64,000 nt of DNA, taken from an uncultured Prevotellaceae bacterium (GTDB taxonomy: Bacteria; Bacteroidota; Bacteroidia; Bacteroidales; Bacteroidaceae). The notes below the pieces were generated by a model. The model saw nothing but the letters and a program-made list of their open reading frames with translations. It did not search any database and was not told where the DNA came from. Made by a program: the position numbers and the translations under genes. Of the stretch, positions 1 through 8,313 are shown in pieces. The stretch is taken from assembly GCA_949295905.1 (NCBI GenBank), contig CASFNA010000007.1:1-64000 (forward strand), read 5' to 3'. The number at the start of each line of letters is the position of its first letter. Position 1 is the first letter of the stretch.

Positions 1-38
1 AGCGTTCATCCTGAGCCAGGATCAAACTCTACACTGTA
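1..38 (-). rRNA. rrs: 16S ribosomal RNA, 5' end only (partial)
   Basis: Read on the minus strand, the first 30 bases are the universal start of bacterial 16S rRNA (AGAGTTTGATCCTGGCTCAG followed by GATGAACGCT). The gene runs off the left edge of the window, so only the extreme 5' end is present. The exact mature 5' end is estimated to within a few bases. A short hairpin in the leader (arms 81-86 and 92-97) and the promoter at 182-212 fit an rRNA operon transcribed leftwards. Confidence 0.95.
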
Positions 39-181
39 TATAGTTTCTTCCGTTTAAAAACAACGTATACCTTCAAGGCGCCGCCTCAATCAGGCGGACT
101 AACCTCACTCGCTCCTCGCCTGTGACATTCTTTCAAAGAACCATTTTGCTTGTCGTCTTCGTTTTGAAGCGAAAGCGAATG

Positions 182-212
182 CAAAGGTAAGAGGTTTACC
201 CTAAACTTGCAA
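182..212 (-). promoter_or_regulatory. rRNA operon promoter, Bacteroidota type
   Basis: On the minus strand a TTG (210-212) is followed after exactly 20 nt by TACCTTTG (182-189). This matches the known Bacteroidota primary-sigma consensus, TTG at -33 and TAnnTTTG at -7. Transcription would start near position 175 and give a leader of about 135 nt before 16S rRNA. The upstream side (213-260) is A/T-rich on both strands, as expected for a strong rRNA promoter. Confidence 0.8.
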
Positions 213-529
213 ATATTTTGGAAAGAATTTTTCAAAAACAATGCATTTTCGCTTCATTCTTGACATAAATCAACTCCAAAGAGGGATTTTCAAGGTTATT
301 TAATGCACATATATATTTTTTATCGGCAAACACCACATAACCATTTACCACTATCATAAATGCCTCTAAATCGCTTTTAGGGGAGAAAAAACATCATATA
401 TAATTTATGTGCAAACACTCTGGTGGGAAATATTAAGTAATAACAGGAGGCGGATGTAACGTTAGAACGGAGCACATTTGCGTTAAACAAAAAAACAGCC
501 GTTATGGCGATTATTATCATACTTTTTGT

Positions 530-612
530 AAAAGGCGGCAAACAAGGAAGCAAAAGACGGCAAACCAGACGACAAAAGGCGGCCTTTTGCACCGCGAAAG
601 GCCGCCTTTTAG
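530..612. repeat. GACGGCCTTTT-family palindromic mosaic, copy R1
   Basis: Contains AAAAGGCGGCC (574-584) and its exact complement GGCCGCCTTTT (600-610) around a 15 nt loop, preceded by degenerate copies of the same word (AAAAGGCGGC at about 540, AAAAGACGGC at about 553). It lies between two minus-strand transcription units. The family has eight other copies in the window. Confidence 0.85.
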
Positions 613-698
613 ACAAGCGTGTGTATACTGTTGATTATTAAGGTAATGACAACCACAAAACAATGCTTACCATAAAACAAACCGAACAGGACAAAATG

Positions 699-743
699 AA
701 GGTGCGGTTCATGTCAAATGACTATATAAAACCGCACCTTTTT
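699..743 (-). terminator. Hairpin terminator after the T9SS-type protein gene
   Basis: AAGGTGCGGTT (699-709) and AACCGCACCTT (730-740) are perfect 11 bp complements around a 20 nt loop. It starts about 30 nt beyond the stop codon of the gene at 771-3842. The T-run sits on the plus-strand side, so it may also stop transcription from the left. Confidence 0.55.
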
Positions 744-770
744 AATATATAAACATCAAATGCTATTATC

Positions 771-3700
771 TCAGAACACTACTTTATGTGACTTGGACCC
801 GCCTTCAGAAGTGTAAACCCTGAGTATGAACATGCCATGGCCGAAGTTTCCAATGGAAACATTGGCAGAAGCACCTTCATAAACCTTCACTCCGCCTGCG
901 GTATAAAGTTCGATTTTAGCCACGTCGCCTAATACATTCAGTTCACCGTCACCAACAGTCCAGCCGTCATCCCCGCTACGTCCGGCATCAACATCGCCGA
1001 TACCCGTCGTTCCATCGTTCCTTACTGCGTTTGAGAGTTCGGACACTGTACCATCGTAGAAAAACGTCCTCACCTCATAAATGTCACCCACAACACTTTC
1101 AGTGTCGGTAAAGCCACCTTGCAGATAGTGAGTGAGCAACTGGCTATACTTCCTTCCATTCTTGTACACTTCGTATGCGAACTGATTGGCATCCACCTGC
1201 TTTTCTTCAACATCGGCCTCATCGGTCACGTTGGCAGTTATTATCCAGCTGCCGAAACCTTCAGTTCCGTCGCCAACGGACGAATAAAACTCCGCCAAAC
1301 TTTGCCACGTATTGCCGCCATCTTCAGAATAAAGGTTGCTCTTGCCGTCAACATACGAACTGGTCTTCTGATAGCAGACAGGTATCTGGTCCTCACCATA
1401 TTCCAATGTCTTCACACCTACCATCAAGTCCTTAGCGCCATCGATGGCAAGCGGCACGTCAAGCTTCACGGTAATGTTCTCATTATATGGCTTGTCAACT
1501 ATTTCCTGTTCACGAACCAACTTGCCGTTTTCATAGACTACTATAGCCATGCGTATAGGAGTGTTGTCTGCCGATTCATACTTGTTGATTTGCGTAGACA
1601 CGGACGTAAGCCACTTACCGGCAAACGGCGCAAGATAAGCTTTGTCAAACTTGTTAACGGCAATCAACTCCTTGCCTTCGTTGCCGAGGGCACGACCTTC
1701 GACATTATATAGCATGTTGCCAAGATAGTTGAGCGAATAAGCGCCAATAGAATTCTTCCACGTAAGGCGGAAAGCCCCATCAACATCTACGGCAGCCATC
1801 GCACCAGGCGTACCCTCATGCTGCGGCTTTTCGTTCACTGACACATTGTCAAAGTTCCATATATACTGTGCCAACGCCTGCCCGTGCACACGCAGGCGTA
1901 CTTGGAATGTCTTGCCTGCGGCCCACGGTGTAAGGTCTATATACTCAAAACTCCACCTGTTCGGAGCAACGTCTGCAAGGGCATAGTCAGCAGCCGCCTT
2001 CCATTCGACACCATCCGTTGACACTTCCACACTCAGAGAGTCTTCAGTCAGATTCCAGTCGTCACGGTTGGCGTACTGCCAGATACGTGCGAACGATACG
2101 TAAACATTTTCCTTGTCGCGTGCATCCATGTGGCGAGAAACAAGCGAAAACGAATATGGCTGCGTCTGAGCCACGCCCACATTGAGGTAGCTACTGCCGT
2201 TTAGGCCGAAATATTGCCCACATCCCCAGAACTGCGTGTTTATGTCCCCGTAATCCCTTTTGACGGACCAACCGTTGGTCGAAATTGAAACGGACTCGAA
2301 ATCGTCGTATAACGGGAATTCAAAGCTTTCCTCCATGTACACCGTAATCTCATCGGATTTAGGTGAAAGCAGCTCTCCTCCCGTATTGTTGTTAGTATAG
2401 TTGACAGCCACCGAATAGTAATGGTTGCCCGTGCTGACACCTTTGTCGGTGAATGCCACATCCTTTGTACCGGCCTCATCGAGGTCAGCTACAGCCACTC
2501 GCCCTACCTCATTACCGTCACGATATATGACATATTCCTTTGCCTTGAACCAAACATAAGTTTCCTGCTGGCTTCGTACGAATGTAACCGTCACTTCGCC
2601 AAGTGCCGACGCGTTGGCGTTAAAGCTGTCTATCGACGGCGGTATTGGCGTAAACTCCGGATTTGACGTGAGCACCCACGGCGCGCCATACACATCATTG
2701 CCGGCAATGACCTTTCCATCGGCAGACACGCCGCAAAACGACAAGTTCTCGTTCGCATGGAAACTGAACTCATAAGGTATGTCAACATCGTTGGCATAAA
2801 GGTAAACATAATAGTCGAAGTCGGTAAAACGTTCTCCCATAGCCGAATACCAGAACGGGCGATTGATGCCGTAGCCGGAATACCCGTACGTTCCGACGAG
2901 GTCACCTTGGTCGGTGACACCACCTATATTGCACCCCGTTACACTTTGGTATGAACCAAAAGTCTTGAGCACCTTGCTACGAACAATGTACCGGGCAGGC
3001 TCTATGCCATTGTTGGTAAGACCTATATACTCACCGTTGTCACTTATGCGATAGGCCTTTCCATCACTCTGCATACCTCCAACAGGGTTAGGGTCGTCAA
3101 TGACGACGCACTCGTCAACCGAAGGCCAATAGCAAGCGTAAGAACAAGATGTGTTCTGTCCCGTGCCACGGATGTACCCAACGGCTTTAGTACCGTCACC
3201 AGACACATCGAGAACCATGGCCTCGTGGCAGCCGTCTGGCACTGCATATTGCTCGAACTTCCATTCCCCCGAAGTACCGTCAAGCGTCCAACGGCATGGA
3301 TATACATTGGCGAAGTTGCCAAAACCGGCATATCCCACAACGGTCTTGCCGTCGCTCGATATGGCTACGGCGAACGTTCCGTCCCTGAAGTTTGTAAAAT
3401 CGGCCTCCGTCCATGTGCCAAGGCCGAGACTCGCAGCCTTACCGTCTGTCCACACTGCGGCCACGTTGAGCGGCAGGGTGTAAGTATAACCCATCTCTGT
3501 AACGGTGATTTGGTGTACAGGGTCTTTCATAACGCCGCATATTACCCCGTCGTCGCTCACATCTTCAAAAGCTCCGGCCTTGGCGTAATCGGCCTCGTCG
3601 TAAGATGTCAACCATGTTGTTCTACCAGTCCCGAGGTCGGTCAGGAAACTCTCATACCCTTGCACGGCGTCAAGTCCCCATGAATAAGACTTAGTATTGA

Positions 3701-3842
3701 CACCGACAAGCCACTTGCCGTTTGCCGACACACGCTTGTTAACCGTACCCTGTTCGCCTTGGGTAAACGTCGCCCCAGTCTGCGCAAAAGCCTGCGGTGC
3801 GGCCATCAACGCGCAAAACAAAAGAAGTATCGCCTTTTTCAT
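771..3842 (-). CDS. Large secreted protein with probable T9SS C-terminal sorting domain
   Basis: A 1023-residue protein with a clear signal peptide (MKKAILLLFCALMAAPQAFA, then QTG). Residues from about 40 to 400 carry repeats of the form S-x-D/N-G-x-x-x-x-G (SANGKWLVG, SSDGKTVVG, SADGKVIAG), resembling the HAF/beta-propeller repeats of extracellular proteins. A fibronectin-type or jelly-roll middle follows (DDFESVSISTNGW ... WNFDNVSV, similar to MAM-like domains). The last 75 or so residues (KIELYTAGGVKVYEG ... GMFILRVYTSEGGSKSHKVVF) look like a type A T9SS sorting domain, which would direct export and surface anchoring. It has its own promoter (3883-3913) and terminator. The substrate or binding function cannot be read from the sequence. 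Confidence 0.75.
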   Translation of the reverse strand: MKKAILLLFCALMAAPQAFAQTGATFTQGEQGTVNKRVSANGKWLVGVNTKSYSWGLDAVQGYESFLTDLGTGRTTWLTSYDEADYAKAGAFEDVSDDGVICGVMKDPVHQITVTEMGYTYTLPLNVAAVWTDGKAASLGLGTWTEADFTNFRDGTFAVAISSDGKTVVGYAGFGNFANVYPCRWTLDGTSGEWKFEQYAVPDGCHEAMVLDVSGDGTKAVGYIRGTGQNTSCSYACYWPSVDECVVIDDPNPVGGMQSDGKAYRISDNGEYIGLTNNGIEPARYIVRSKVLKTFGSYQSVTGCNIGGVTDQGDLVGTYGYSGYGINRPFWYSAMGERFTDFDYYVYLYANDVDIPYEFSFHANENLSFCGVSADGKVIAGNDVYGAPWVLTSNPEFTPIPPSIDSFNANASALGEVTVTFVRSQQETYVWFKAKEYVIYRDGNEVGRVAVADLDEAGTKDVAFTDKGVSTGNHYYSVAVNYTNNNTGGELLSPKSDEITVYMEESFEFPLYDDFESVSISTNGWSVKRDYGDINTQFWGCGQYFGLNGSSYLNVGVAQTQPYSFSLVSRHMDARDKENVYVSFARIWQYANRDDWNLTEDSLSVEVSTDGVEWKAAADYALADVAPNRWSFEYIDLTPWAAGKTFQVRLRVHGQALAQYIWNFDNVSVNEKPQHEGTPGAMAAVDVDGAFRLTWKNSIGAYSLNYLGNMLYNVEGRALGNEGKELIAVNKFDKAYLAPFAGKWLTSVSTQINKYESADNTPIRMAIVVYENGKLVREQEIVDKPYNENITVKLDVPLAIDGAKDLMVGVKTLEYGEDQIPVCYQKTSSYVDGKSNLYSEDGGNTWQSLAEFYSSVGDGTEGFGSWIITANVTDEADVEEKQVDANQFAYEVYKNGRKYSQLLTHYLQGGFTDTESVVGDIYEVRTFFYDGTVSELSNAVRNDGTTGIGDVDAGRSGDDGWTVGDGELNVLGDVAKIELYTAGGVKVYEGASANVSIGNFGHGMFILRVYTSEGGSKSHKVVF

Positions 3843-3882
3843 GATTATAAAAGATTAGATTAAACTTGAAGTTTTACGATGG

Positions 3883-3913
3883 CAAAAGTAATGGTTAACA
3901 AGTTTTATTGCAA
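3883..3913 (-). promoter_or_regulatory. Promoter of the T9SS-type protein gene
   Basis: On the minus strand TTG (911-913 of the 3 kb block, i.e. 3911-3913), 20 nt, then TACTTTTG (3883-3890). Good fit to the Bacteroidota consensus, about 40 nt upstream of the start codon. Confidence 0.7.
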
Positions 3914-4009
3914 ACCGCAAAACTCCAAATGCCTGAATTTGCAGCCATTTGTACATGCAATCGCCACCTACGCGCCTGAACCGTGCGCCAAAACGTATAA
4001 ATAATAAGG

Positions 4010-5752
4010 TTAATTCCGCCCGGCGGCTGCGTTATCCTGCGCCGCCATCTTGCAATAGATTGACGGCGTTATGCCCGTAACCTTGCGGAAAATATTGACA
4101 AAAGACGTGTACGACCTGAACCCGACACTCTCGCCAACAGCCTTCATGGTCAGGTGGCCGTAGTTCTTCTTGTCGGCGAATCTGGCACAGGCAAGATGTA
4201 TTCGATAAGGATTCACATAATCGTTGAAACTCTTGTGATATGTGTCGTTTATTGCCTGTGACACGTATTTGACATTGGAGCCGACTATACCGGCAAGCAT
4301 GCCCACAGAGAAATCGCAATCGCAGAAGGCCGTAGTGTTCTCCATCACACCCTGTATGCGCTCTGCCAAGGCCCTGCATTGCTCCTCGCCAAGATTGCTC
4401 GTGCGGTATTTCTCTTGAACTCCCGGCTGCAACGCGACTGTAGCCGGGGCTTGTCCGAGCCGTTCTTTCAACCTTGCAATCTCGGCATCCTTGCCTTTCG
4501 AAGCCTCTGCCTCCTGCCGCAGGCGCGCAGTAAGCTGAGCCTGCGTGTCAACGAAATTGCGGTTTACAAGGTAGAGGTCGGCGTAGCTGCGGTCAAGGCG
4601 GCGCTTCTGCCGCCACACCAAGGCAAGCAACAAGGCAAGCACGAGCGTAACCACAGCCACGGCGCACATCGTCAAACGCTGACGCATGATGGTGCGCTCT
4701 TTATCCTGCTCACGCCGTTGCAGGTCTGAAATCTCCTTGGCTGTCTTACCAACTTCCCATGTGAACAGGGTGTTCTCCACCACTTCAAACTCACGCATGT
4801 TGTAAATCGAGTCCATTATGTCAAGATAATGCGCCCTGTATGCGTTCGACTTTGCACTGTCGCCATGCTTCTCATAGAAATCCGCAAGGTATTTTTTTGT
4901 CGTGGCGAACGTGTGTTGCAGGTTGTGGACGCGTGCGGTCGAATCGCAAAGCAACATGTATTTCAGTGTGGAATCAGGCATTCCGATGTAGTCATAGGCA
5001 TTGAAAAGTTCCTGATAAGCGAAACATTGGTACTTGGGTTCTATCCCCTTGTCTTTAGCATAGACGGCCAAGCGTTTCAGCCTTGCTATGGCCGGAGCGA
5101 TGTTCTCCTCGTGCAATTGTAGCAGGCAGAGGTTATATCCACTCATATACACGTCCACCGGATTGGCCGGGTCTTTCTTGTTCTCCGACATCTTATAATA
5201 CTTCCTTGCCTCGCCGACATTTTCCATAAACGTCAAAATGCCGGTAAGATTGACCAATATGTCATGCTCAACATCACGGTCAGGGTGCTTCTCTGTAAAT
5301 GCAAGAGCCTTCTTGTAACAGTTCACCCCCTTCTCGTAATCAAGGAATATGCAATAAACGTTGCCTATGCTGTTGTATATGCGGGCGACATGGCGCTGCA
5401 CCCCACACTGCTCGCTCATCTTCGCCGCCTCGACAAATGCGCCAAGGGCATTGACATAGTCGCCCCTGTCATAATACGCCTGCCCCACTTTATGCCGGGC
5501 CAGCACGCAAGTATTCTTCTCGCCATCGTCAGAATCATCCCTAAACCTGTCGGCCACCACGGTATAGAGCACAATGGCCTCGGCATCCTTGCCCTGGCCG
5601 GCGTACTTGCCTGCCATACGCATGACATTCTCCGAAGGCAAATCTCTCACTTTCTCGACAAGCCCGGAATACTGGGTGCGGTCTGCTCCATATACGGCGG
5701 ACGGCACCAAGCACAGTAATAATAATATGTATATAGTAACGTATTTGGCCAT
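4010..5752 (-). CDS. Membrane-bound TPR sensor fused to AraC-type DNA-binding domain
   Basis: A 580-residue regulator. I chose the ATG at 5752; the longer frame only adds a TTG start downstream of the promoter. Order of parts: N-terminal signal or anchor (MAKYVTIYILLLLC), a long TPR-like helical region to about residue 330, a coiled-coil stretch, one membrane segment near 355-378 (CAVAVVTLVLALLLALVW), a second coiled coil, and a C-terminal AraC helix-turn-helix pair (KAVGESVGFRSYTSFVNIFRKVTGITPSIY). The layout suggests periplasmic TPRs signalling through the membrane to a cytoplasmic DNA-binding domain. Such one-chain regulators occur in Bacteroidales. Targets are unknown; it follows the secreted-protein gene only by position. 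Confidence 0.8.
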   Translation of the reverse strand: MAKYVTIYILLLLCLVPSAVYGADRTQYSGLVEKVRDLPSENVMRMAGKYAGQGKDAEAIVLYTVVADRFRDDSDDGEKNTCVLARHKVGQAYYDRGDYVNALGAFVEAAKMSEQCGVQRHVARIYNSIGNVYCIFLDYEKGVNCYKKALAFTEKHPDRDVEHDILVNLTGILTFMENVGEARKYYKMSENKKDPANPVDVYMSGYNLCLLQLHEENIAPAIARLKRLAVYAKDKGIEPKYQCFAYQELFNAYDYIGMPDSTLKYMLLCDSTARVHNLQHTFATTKKYLADFYEKHGDSAKSNAYRAHYLDIMDSIYNMREFEVVENTLFTWEVGKTAKEISDLQRREQDKERTIMRQRLTMCAVAVVTLVLALLLALVWRQKRRLDRSYADLYLVNRNFVDTQAQLTARLRQEAEASKGKDAEIARLKERLGQAPATVALQPGVQEKYRTSNLGEEQCRALAERIQGVMENTTAFCDCDFSVGMLAGIVGSNVKYVSQAINDTYHKSFNDYVNPYRIHLACARFADKKNYGHLTMKAVGESVGFRSYTSFVNIFRKVTGITPSIYCKMAAQDNAAAGRN

Positions 5753-5796
5753 TTTACAATAACGCAAAGCCCGTCAGCAAGACGGCAGGACACATG

Positions 5797-5826
5797 CAAA
5801 AATACTGAAAATATCCTATCAGACAA
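5797..5826 (-). promoter_or_regulatory. Promoter of the TPR/AraC regulator
   Basis: Minus strand: TTG (5824-5826), 19 nt, TATTTTTG (5797-5804). It places the transcription start about 40 nt upstream of the ATG at 5752 and supports that start over the upstream TTG codon. Confidence 0.7.
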
Positions 5827-5872
5827 AAAACGGCCGTTGTTTTTTTATCCGACGATTATTGGTAATTTTACA

Positions 5873-5956
5873 AATGGCGGCCTTTTGCCATGCGATTGAC
5901 GGCCTTTTGCCATGCGATTGACGGCCTTTCATCCAGAGAAAGGCCACCTTTTGCAC
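5873..5956. repeat. GACGGCCTTTT-family palindromic mosaic, copy R2 (tandem)
   Basis: Here the word recurs with a strict 22 nt period: CGGCCTTT begins at 5878, 5900 and 5922, and the first two units are identical, containing TTTTGCCATGCGATTGA. An inverted partner follows (AAAGGCCACCTTTTGC, about 5939-5954). It lies between lysO C-half and the promoter of the next minus-strand gene. The spacing and the unit's self-complementarity do not fit a CRISPR. Confidence 0.85.
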
Positions 5957-5988
5957 CGACAGACGTATAGCACTGGCAATCAGTGCAG

Positions 5989-6594
5989 TTACAAACTACA
6001 GAAAAAAGTGACAAGAAAGGGGACGCTGAAATCTACCACAAAGCCGTGGAATACGGACAAAACAACGTATGAATTGCCAGAAACACGCGTAATGATTGGC
6101 AGCGTTGTGTCCATTGTGGTGGCTCCGCCTGCCGATATCGGAGCAAGGCGGCTGAACCAACGGGCGAGCAAAGGAGCGCAGAGCAACGTGATAAGTTCGC
6201 GCGCAATATTGGCAAGCAGTGCCACCGTACCCAGTTCAGGGCCGCGGTATTCGGTTATGAAAATGCTCGAAAGGGAATAATATCCGAAGCCGGAGCCTAC
6301 GGCAAGGCAGTCAGTAAGACTGCGGTGAGGAAACAGCAGGCCGGCCACGGCCACGCCTCCAAGAGTACCGGCCACGGTGACAAGGGGCAAGAGGAGCAGG
6401 CGCGGACTGAGCGAACGTATGCTGCGGAGCACTGACGTATCGCCGCCAACGCTAACACCTACAAAAAACATCAGGGCACACAGGGCATAGAAGCTGACGT
6501 CAGAGCCTGACGCGAGCCACTCCGGGGCAAGGCCGCACACGCCAACAAGCGTGCCGACGACGAAAAACGATACGATTACGAGGCTCGATTTCAA
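5989..6594 (-). CDS. Lysine exporter LysO-like, C-terminal half (split gene)
   Basis: A 201-residue membrane protein that matches the second half of LysO (DUF340/YbjE), the L-lysine exporter. The family block is clear: GSGFGYYSLSSIFITEYRGP, then LGTVALLANIARELITLL, then GGATTMDTTLPI, then FHGFVVDFSVPFLVTFF, as in E. coli LysO. E. coli has one chain of about 299 residues; here the N-half is a separate gene (6715-7002) 120 nt upstream. The start appears to be TTG at 6594, since no in-frame ATG precedes the first membrane segment. The two halves probably form one transporter. Confidence 0.8.
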   Translation of the reverse strand: MKSSLVIVSFFVVGTLVGVCGLAPEWLASGSDVSFYALCALMFFVGVSVGGDTSVLRSIRSLSPRLLLLPLVTVAGTLGGVAVAGLLFPHRSLTDCLAVGSGFGYYSLSSIFITEYRGPELGTVALLANIARELITLLCAPLLARWFSRLAPISAGGATTMDTTLPIITRVSGNSYVVLSVFHGFVVDFSVPFLVTFFCSL

Positions 6595-6654
6595 GGGTTG
6601 AGAATAATGGTTTGAGTGTTAATAACAAAAAAGGCTGTAAGAGATTGGACTGCC

Positions 6655-6750
6655 GGGAATTCCGGGAATACCAGTGAACGAAATATCATGCCGCTACGTA
6701 AGCATATGTATTTCTCACTCTTCACTTTTCACGTTTCCGCTCTCCACGCG
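6655..6750. repeat. Word-repeat sequence between and inside the lysO halves
   Basis: From 6712 to 6750 the sequence is built of CACTCTTCACTTTTCAC-like words, the same family as the arms near ilvE (34049-34136). It covers the last dozen codons and the TGA stop of the lysO N-half gene (residues ERRVESGNVKSEE). Just left of it, about 6655-6672, are GGGAATTCCGGGAATACC words resembling those at 25741-25790 and 35512-35555. Confidence 0.6.
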
Positions 6751-7002
6751 TCTTTCCTTAAACAGCAAGCGGCAAAGCACTGCGCACCCGAGTACGGCGA
6801 AAACGGCAAACACCGCCGCCTCTACGCCAAGGCTGCCAAGCGAACCTACCACACGCGGGTCTGCCCCGACCTCTATGCCAAGAAGGAAGAGCAAGAGCCA
6901 TATGAGAAAGGTTATGGCACGCGAAACGAAAGACTGCCTGCGGCCGCGAAGAAGGCGGCCGCAGGCAATACCGCAAAGCATGGACAATATGACTGTAAAC
7001 AT
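6715..7002 (-). CDS. Lysine exporter LysO-like, N-terminal half (split gene)
   Basis: A 95-residue membrane protein (MFTVILSMLCGIACGRLLRG ... ITFLIWLLLFLLGIEVG) corresponding to the first three membrane segments of LysO (in E. coli LLSWMVYLILFFMGISL). ATG start at 7002, only 15 nt after the stop of the outer-membrane-barrel gene, so it is probably translated from the same transcript as the sigma factor operon. The last 12 or so residues are encoded by a repeat arm and are unlikely to matter for transport. It should act with the C-half at 5989-6594. Confidence 0.7.
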   Translation of the reverse strand: MFTVILSMLCGIACGRLLRGRRQSFVSRAITFLIWLLLFLLGIEVGADPRVVGSLGSLGVEAAVFAVFAVLGCAVLCRLLFKERRVESGNVKSEE

Positions 7003-7017
7003 AACTTCAAGCTGTCA

Positions 7018-8298
7018 TTACCGGATAGTGAAACGCAGGCCGACGTTGAGATTGAAGTTGAGCGGCTTGTCCTTGTACACGGTGTTGACACCGCTGCCGT
7101 TGTCGAAATAATAGCTCACTCCCGGCTCTACATAAACACCGACCACATTATTTACATTATACTGCACTCCGGCCGACGCCCCTACCGACCACTGCGGACG
7201 CTCGTCGCGCACATCGGCACCGGCCGTGCTGACAACCTTTCCGCCGGAAACATACTCCGTGTGCGACTTTCCTGAAACGCAAAACTCGACCGCACCGCCT
7301 GCCGAGGCATAAACATCCAGGAAGTCAGTATGCCATATGTCATAGCTCACGGCCAAAGGCACGCCCACAAAATGCAGTTTCTGCTTGGTAGTATAGCCGC
7401 CGGAGTCGTCGCCCGATGCAATGTCCGCCGAATGGTAAGAATAGTTCAAGCCTGTCTCCATGCCGAAACGTCCTGCCAGGTTGAAACGCACCGACGCACC
7501 TACCTTGACAGGGTGGCGATGCCTTACACGCACCTCGCCTGCCTCTCTCCTGTCGGCAGCTGCCGAGAGGAGCATTATATCACTGCCAACAACCTCATCC
7601 TGCTGCAAATTGTATGGACGGAATGACGCGCCGGTATTACCGGTGGACGCTCCTATGGAAGCAAATCCCGCACCGTAAAGCGACACCGAGACACCGCCAC
7701 CGTCCACAACATTGCGGCCTGATGAAACCAAAAGCCCTGCACCGCCGCCTCCATGCGGAACGTCACGGGGCGGGGTACGGCTTACAACGACGCTCTTGCC
7801 TCCAGTATTACGGGCTTCTTCTGACACGCTTTCACCATCTGACACAACGTCAACAACAGCAGCGTCGCCGTAAACCGACGGCTGCGCAACGTCATTTGCA
7901 ACGGTATCACGACTTGCAGCACATGCCACGACGCGCCTTGCAACAGCCGGAACTGCCGGCAAACCGCCGGCCGCCTCCACTTGGACAGAAGCCTTGGCCA
8001 ATCTGCCGACAGGCGCGCCTGCATCAGGAATGCCGCCTACCACGCCGTGATGTACAACATTACGGCCGGAAAAATACCATACCGTAACGGCCAAAACGGC
8101 CGCGCAAGCAGCCACGGCACCAGCGCGGCGGCCCCACATGGGCACAACGACAGCGCGCCCACGGCGCTTGACTGATTTAGCTTCGCCGCCCACACCGTTA
8201 TTCATGGCCGCCTCGACAGACTCCCAGAGTCCGTCAGGCGGCGCAACCTTACGGTCGGCAAAGCGTTTTCTAAGATGTTCAATCCATTGTTGTTCCAT
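7018..8298 (-). CDS. One-pass protein with anti-sigma-like N-terminus and C-terminal outer-membrane beta-barrel
   Basis: A 426-residue protein. Residues 1-50 are charged and cytoplasmic-like (MEQQWIEHLRKRFADRKVAP ... GLWESVEAAM), one membrane segment follows at about 58-76 (AVAACAAVLAVTVWYFSG), then a low-complexity linker to about 250. The last 170 residues have alternating strands typical of the PorT-type outer-membrane beta-barrel family (VKVGASVRFNLAGRFGMETG, then LHFVGVPLAVSYDIW, then NLNVGLRFTIR at the end). It begins 15 nt after the ECF sigma gene, and the N-terminus may bind that sigma factor. This would link an outer-membrane domain directly to sigma control; that role is inference. 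Confidence 0.7.
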   Translation of the reverse strand: MEQQWIEHLRKRFADRKVAPPDGLWESVEAAMNNGVGGEAKSVKRRGRAVVVPMWGRRAGAVAACAAVLAVTVWYFSGRNVVHHGVVGGIPDAGAPVGRLAKASVQVEAAGGLPAVPAVARRVVACAASRDTVANDVAQPSVYGDAAVVDVVSDGESVSEEARNTGGKSVVVSRTPPRDVPHGGGGAGLLVSSGRNVVDGGGVSVSLYGAGFASIGASTGNTGASFRPYNLQQDEVVGSDIMLLSAAADRREAGEVRVRHRHPVKVGASVRFNLAGRFGMETGLNYSYHSADIASGDDSGGYTTKQKLHFVGVPLAVSYDIWHTDFLDVYASAGGAVEFCVSGKSHTEYVSGGKVVSTAGADVRDERPQWSVGASAGVQYNVNNVVGVYVEPGVSYYFDNGSGVNTVYKDKPLNFNLNVGLRFTIR

Positions 8299-8313
8299 GA
8301 ATAACAGATTTTT

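Larger units (their letters stand above)
213..770. other. Gene-free interval between rRNA operon and secreted-protein gene
   Basis: No credible coding region is visible. A 79-codon open frame on the minus strand (377-616) runs through the palindromic repeat and has no recognisable protein features, so I do not call it. The interval holds a GACGGCCTTTT-family repeat (530-612), a terminator-like hairpin (699-743) and otherwise A/T-rich sequence. Confidence 0.7.

Noticed and set aside
377-616. 79-codon minus-strand open frame between the rRNA promoter and the first gene
   Set aside because: Its first third is the R1 palindrome, it has no protein-like pattern and no ribosome site or promoter.
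5873-5956. Tandem 22 nt units as a possible CRISPR
   Set aside because: Units are contiguous without unique spacers, and no cas gene is in the window.
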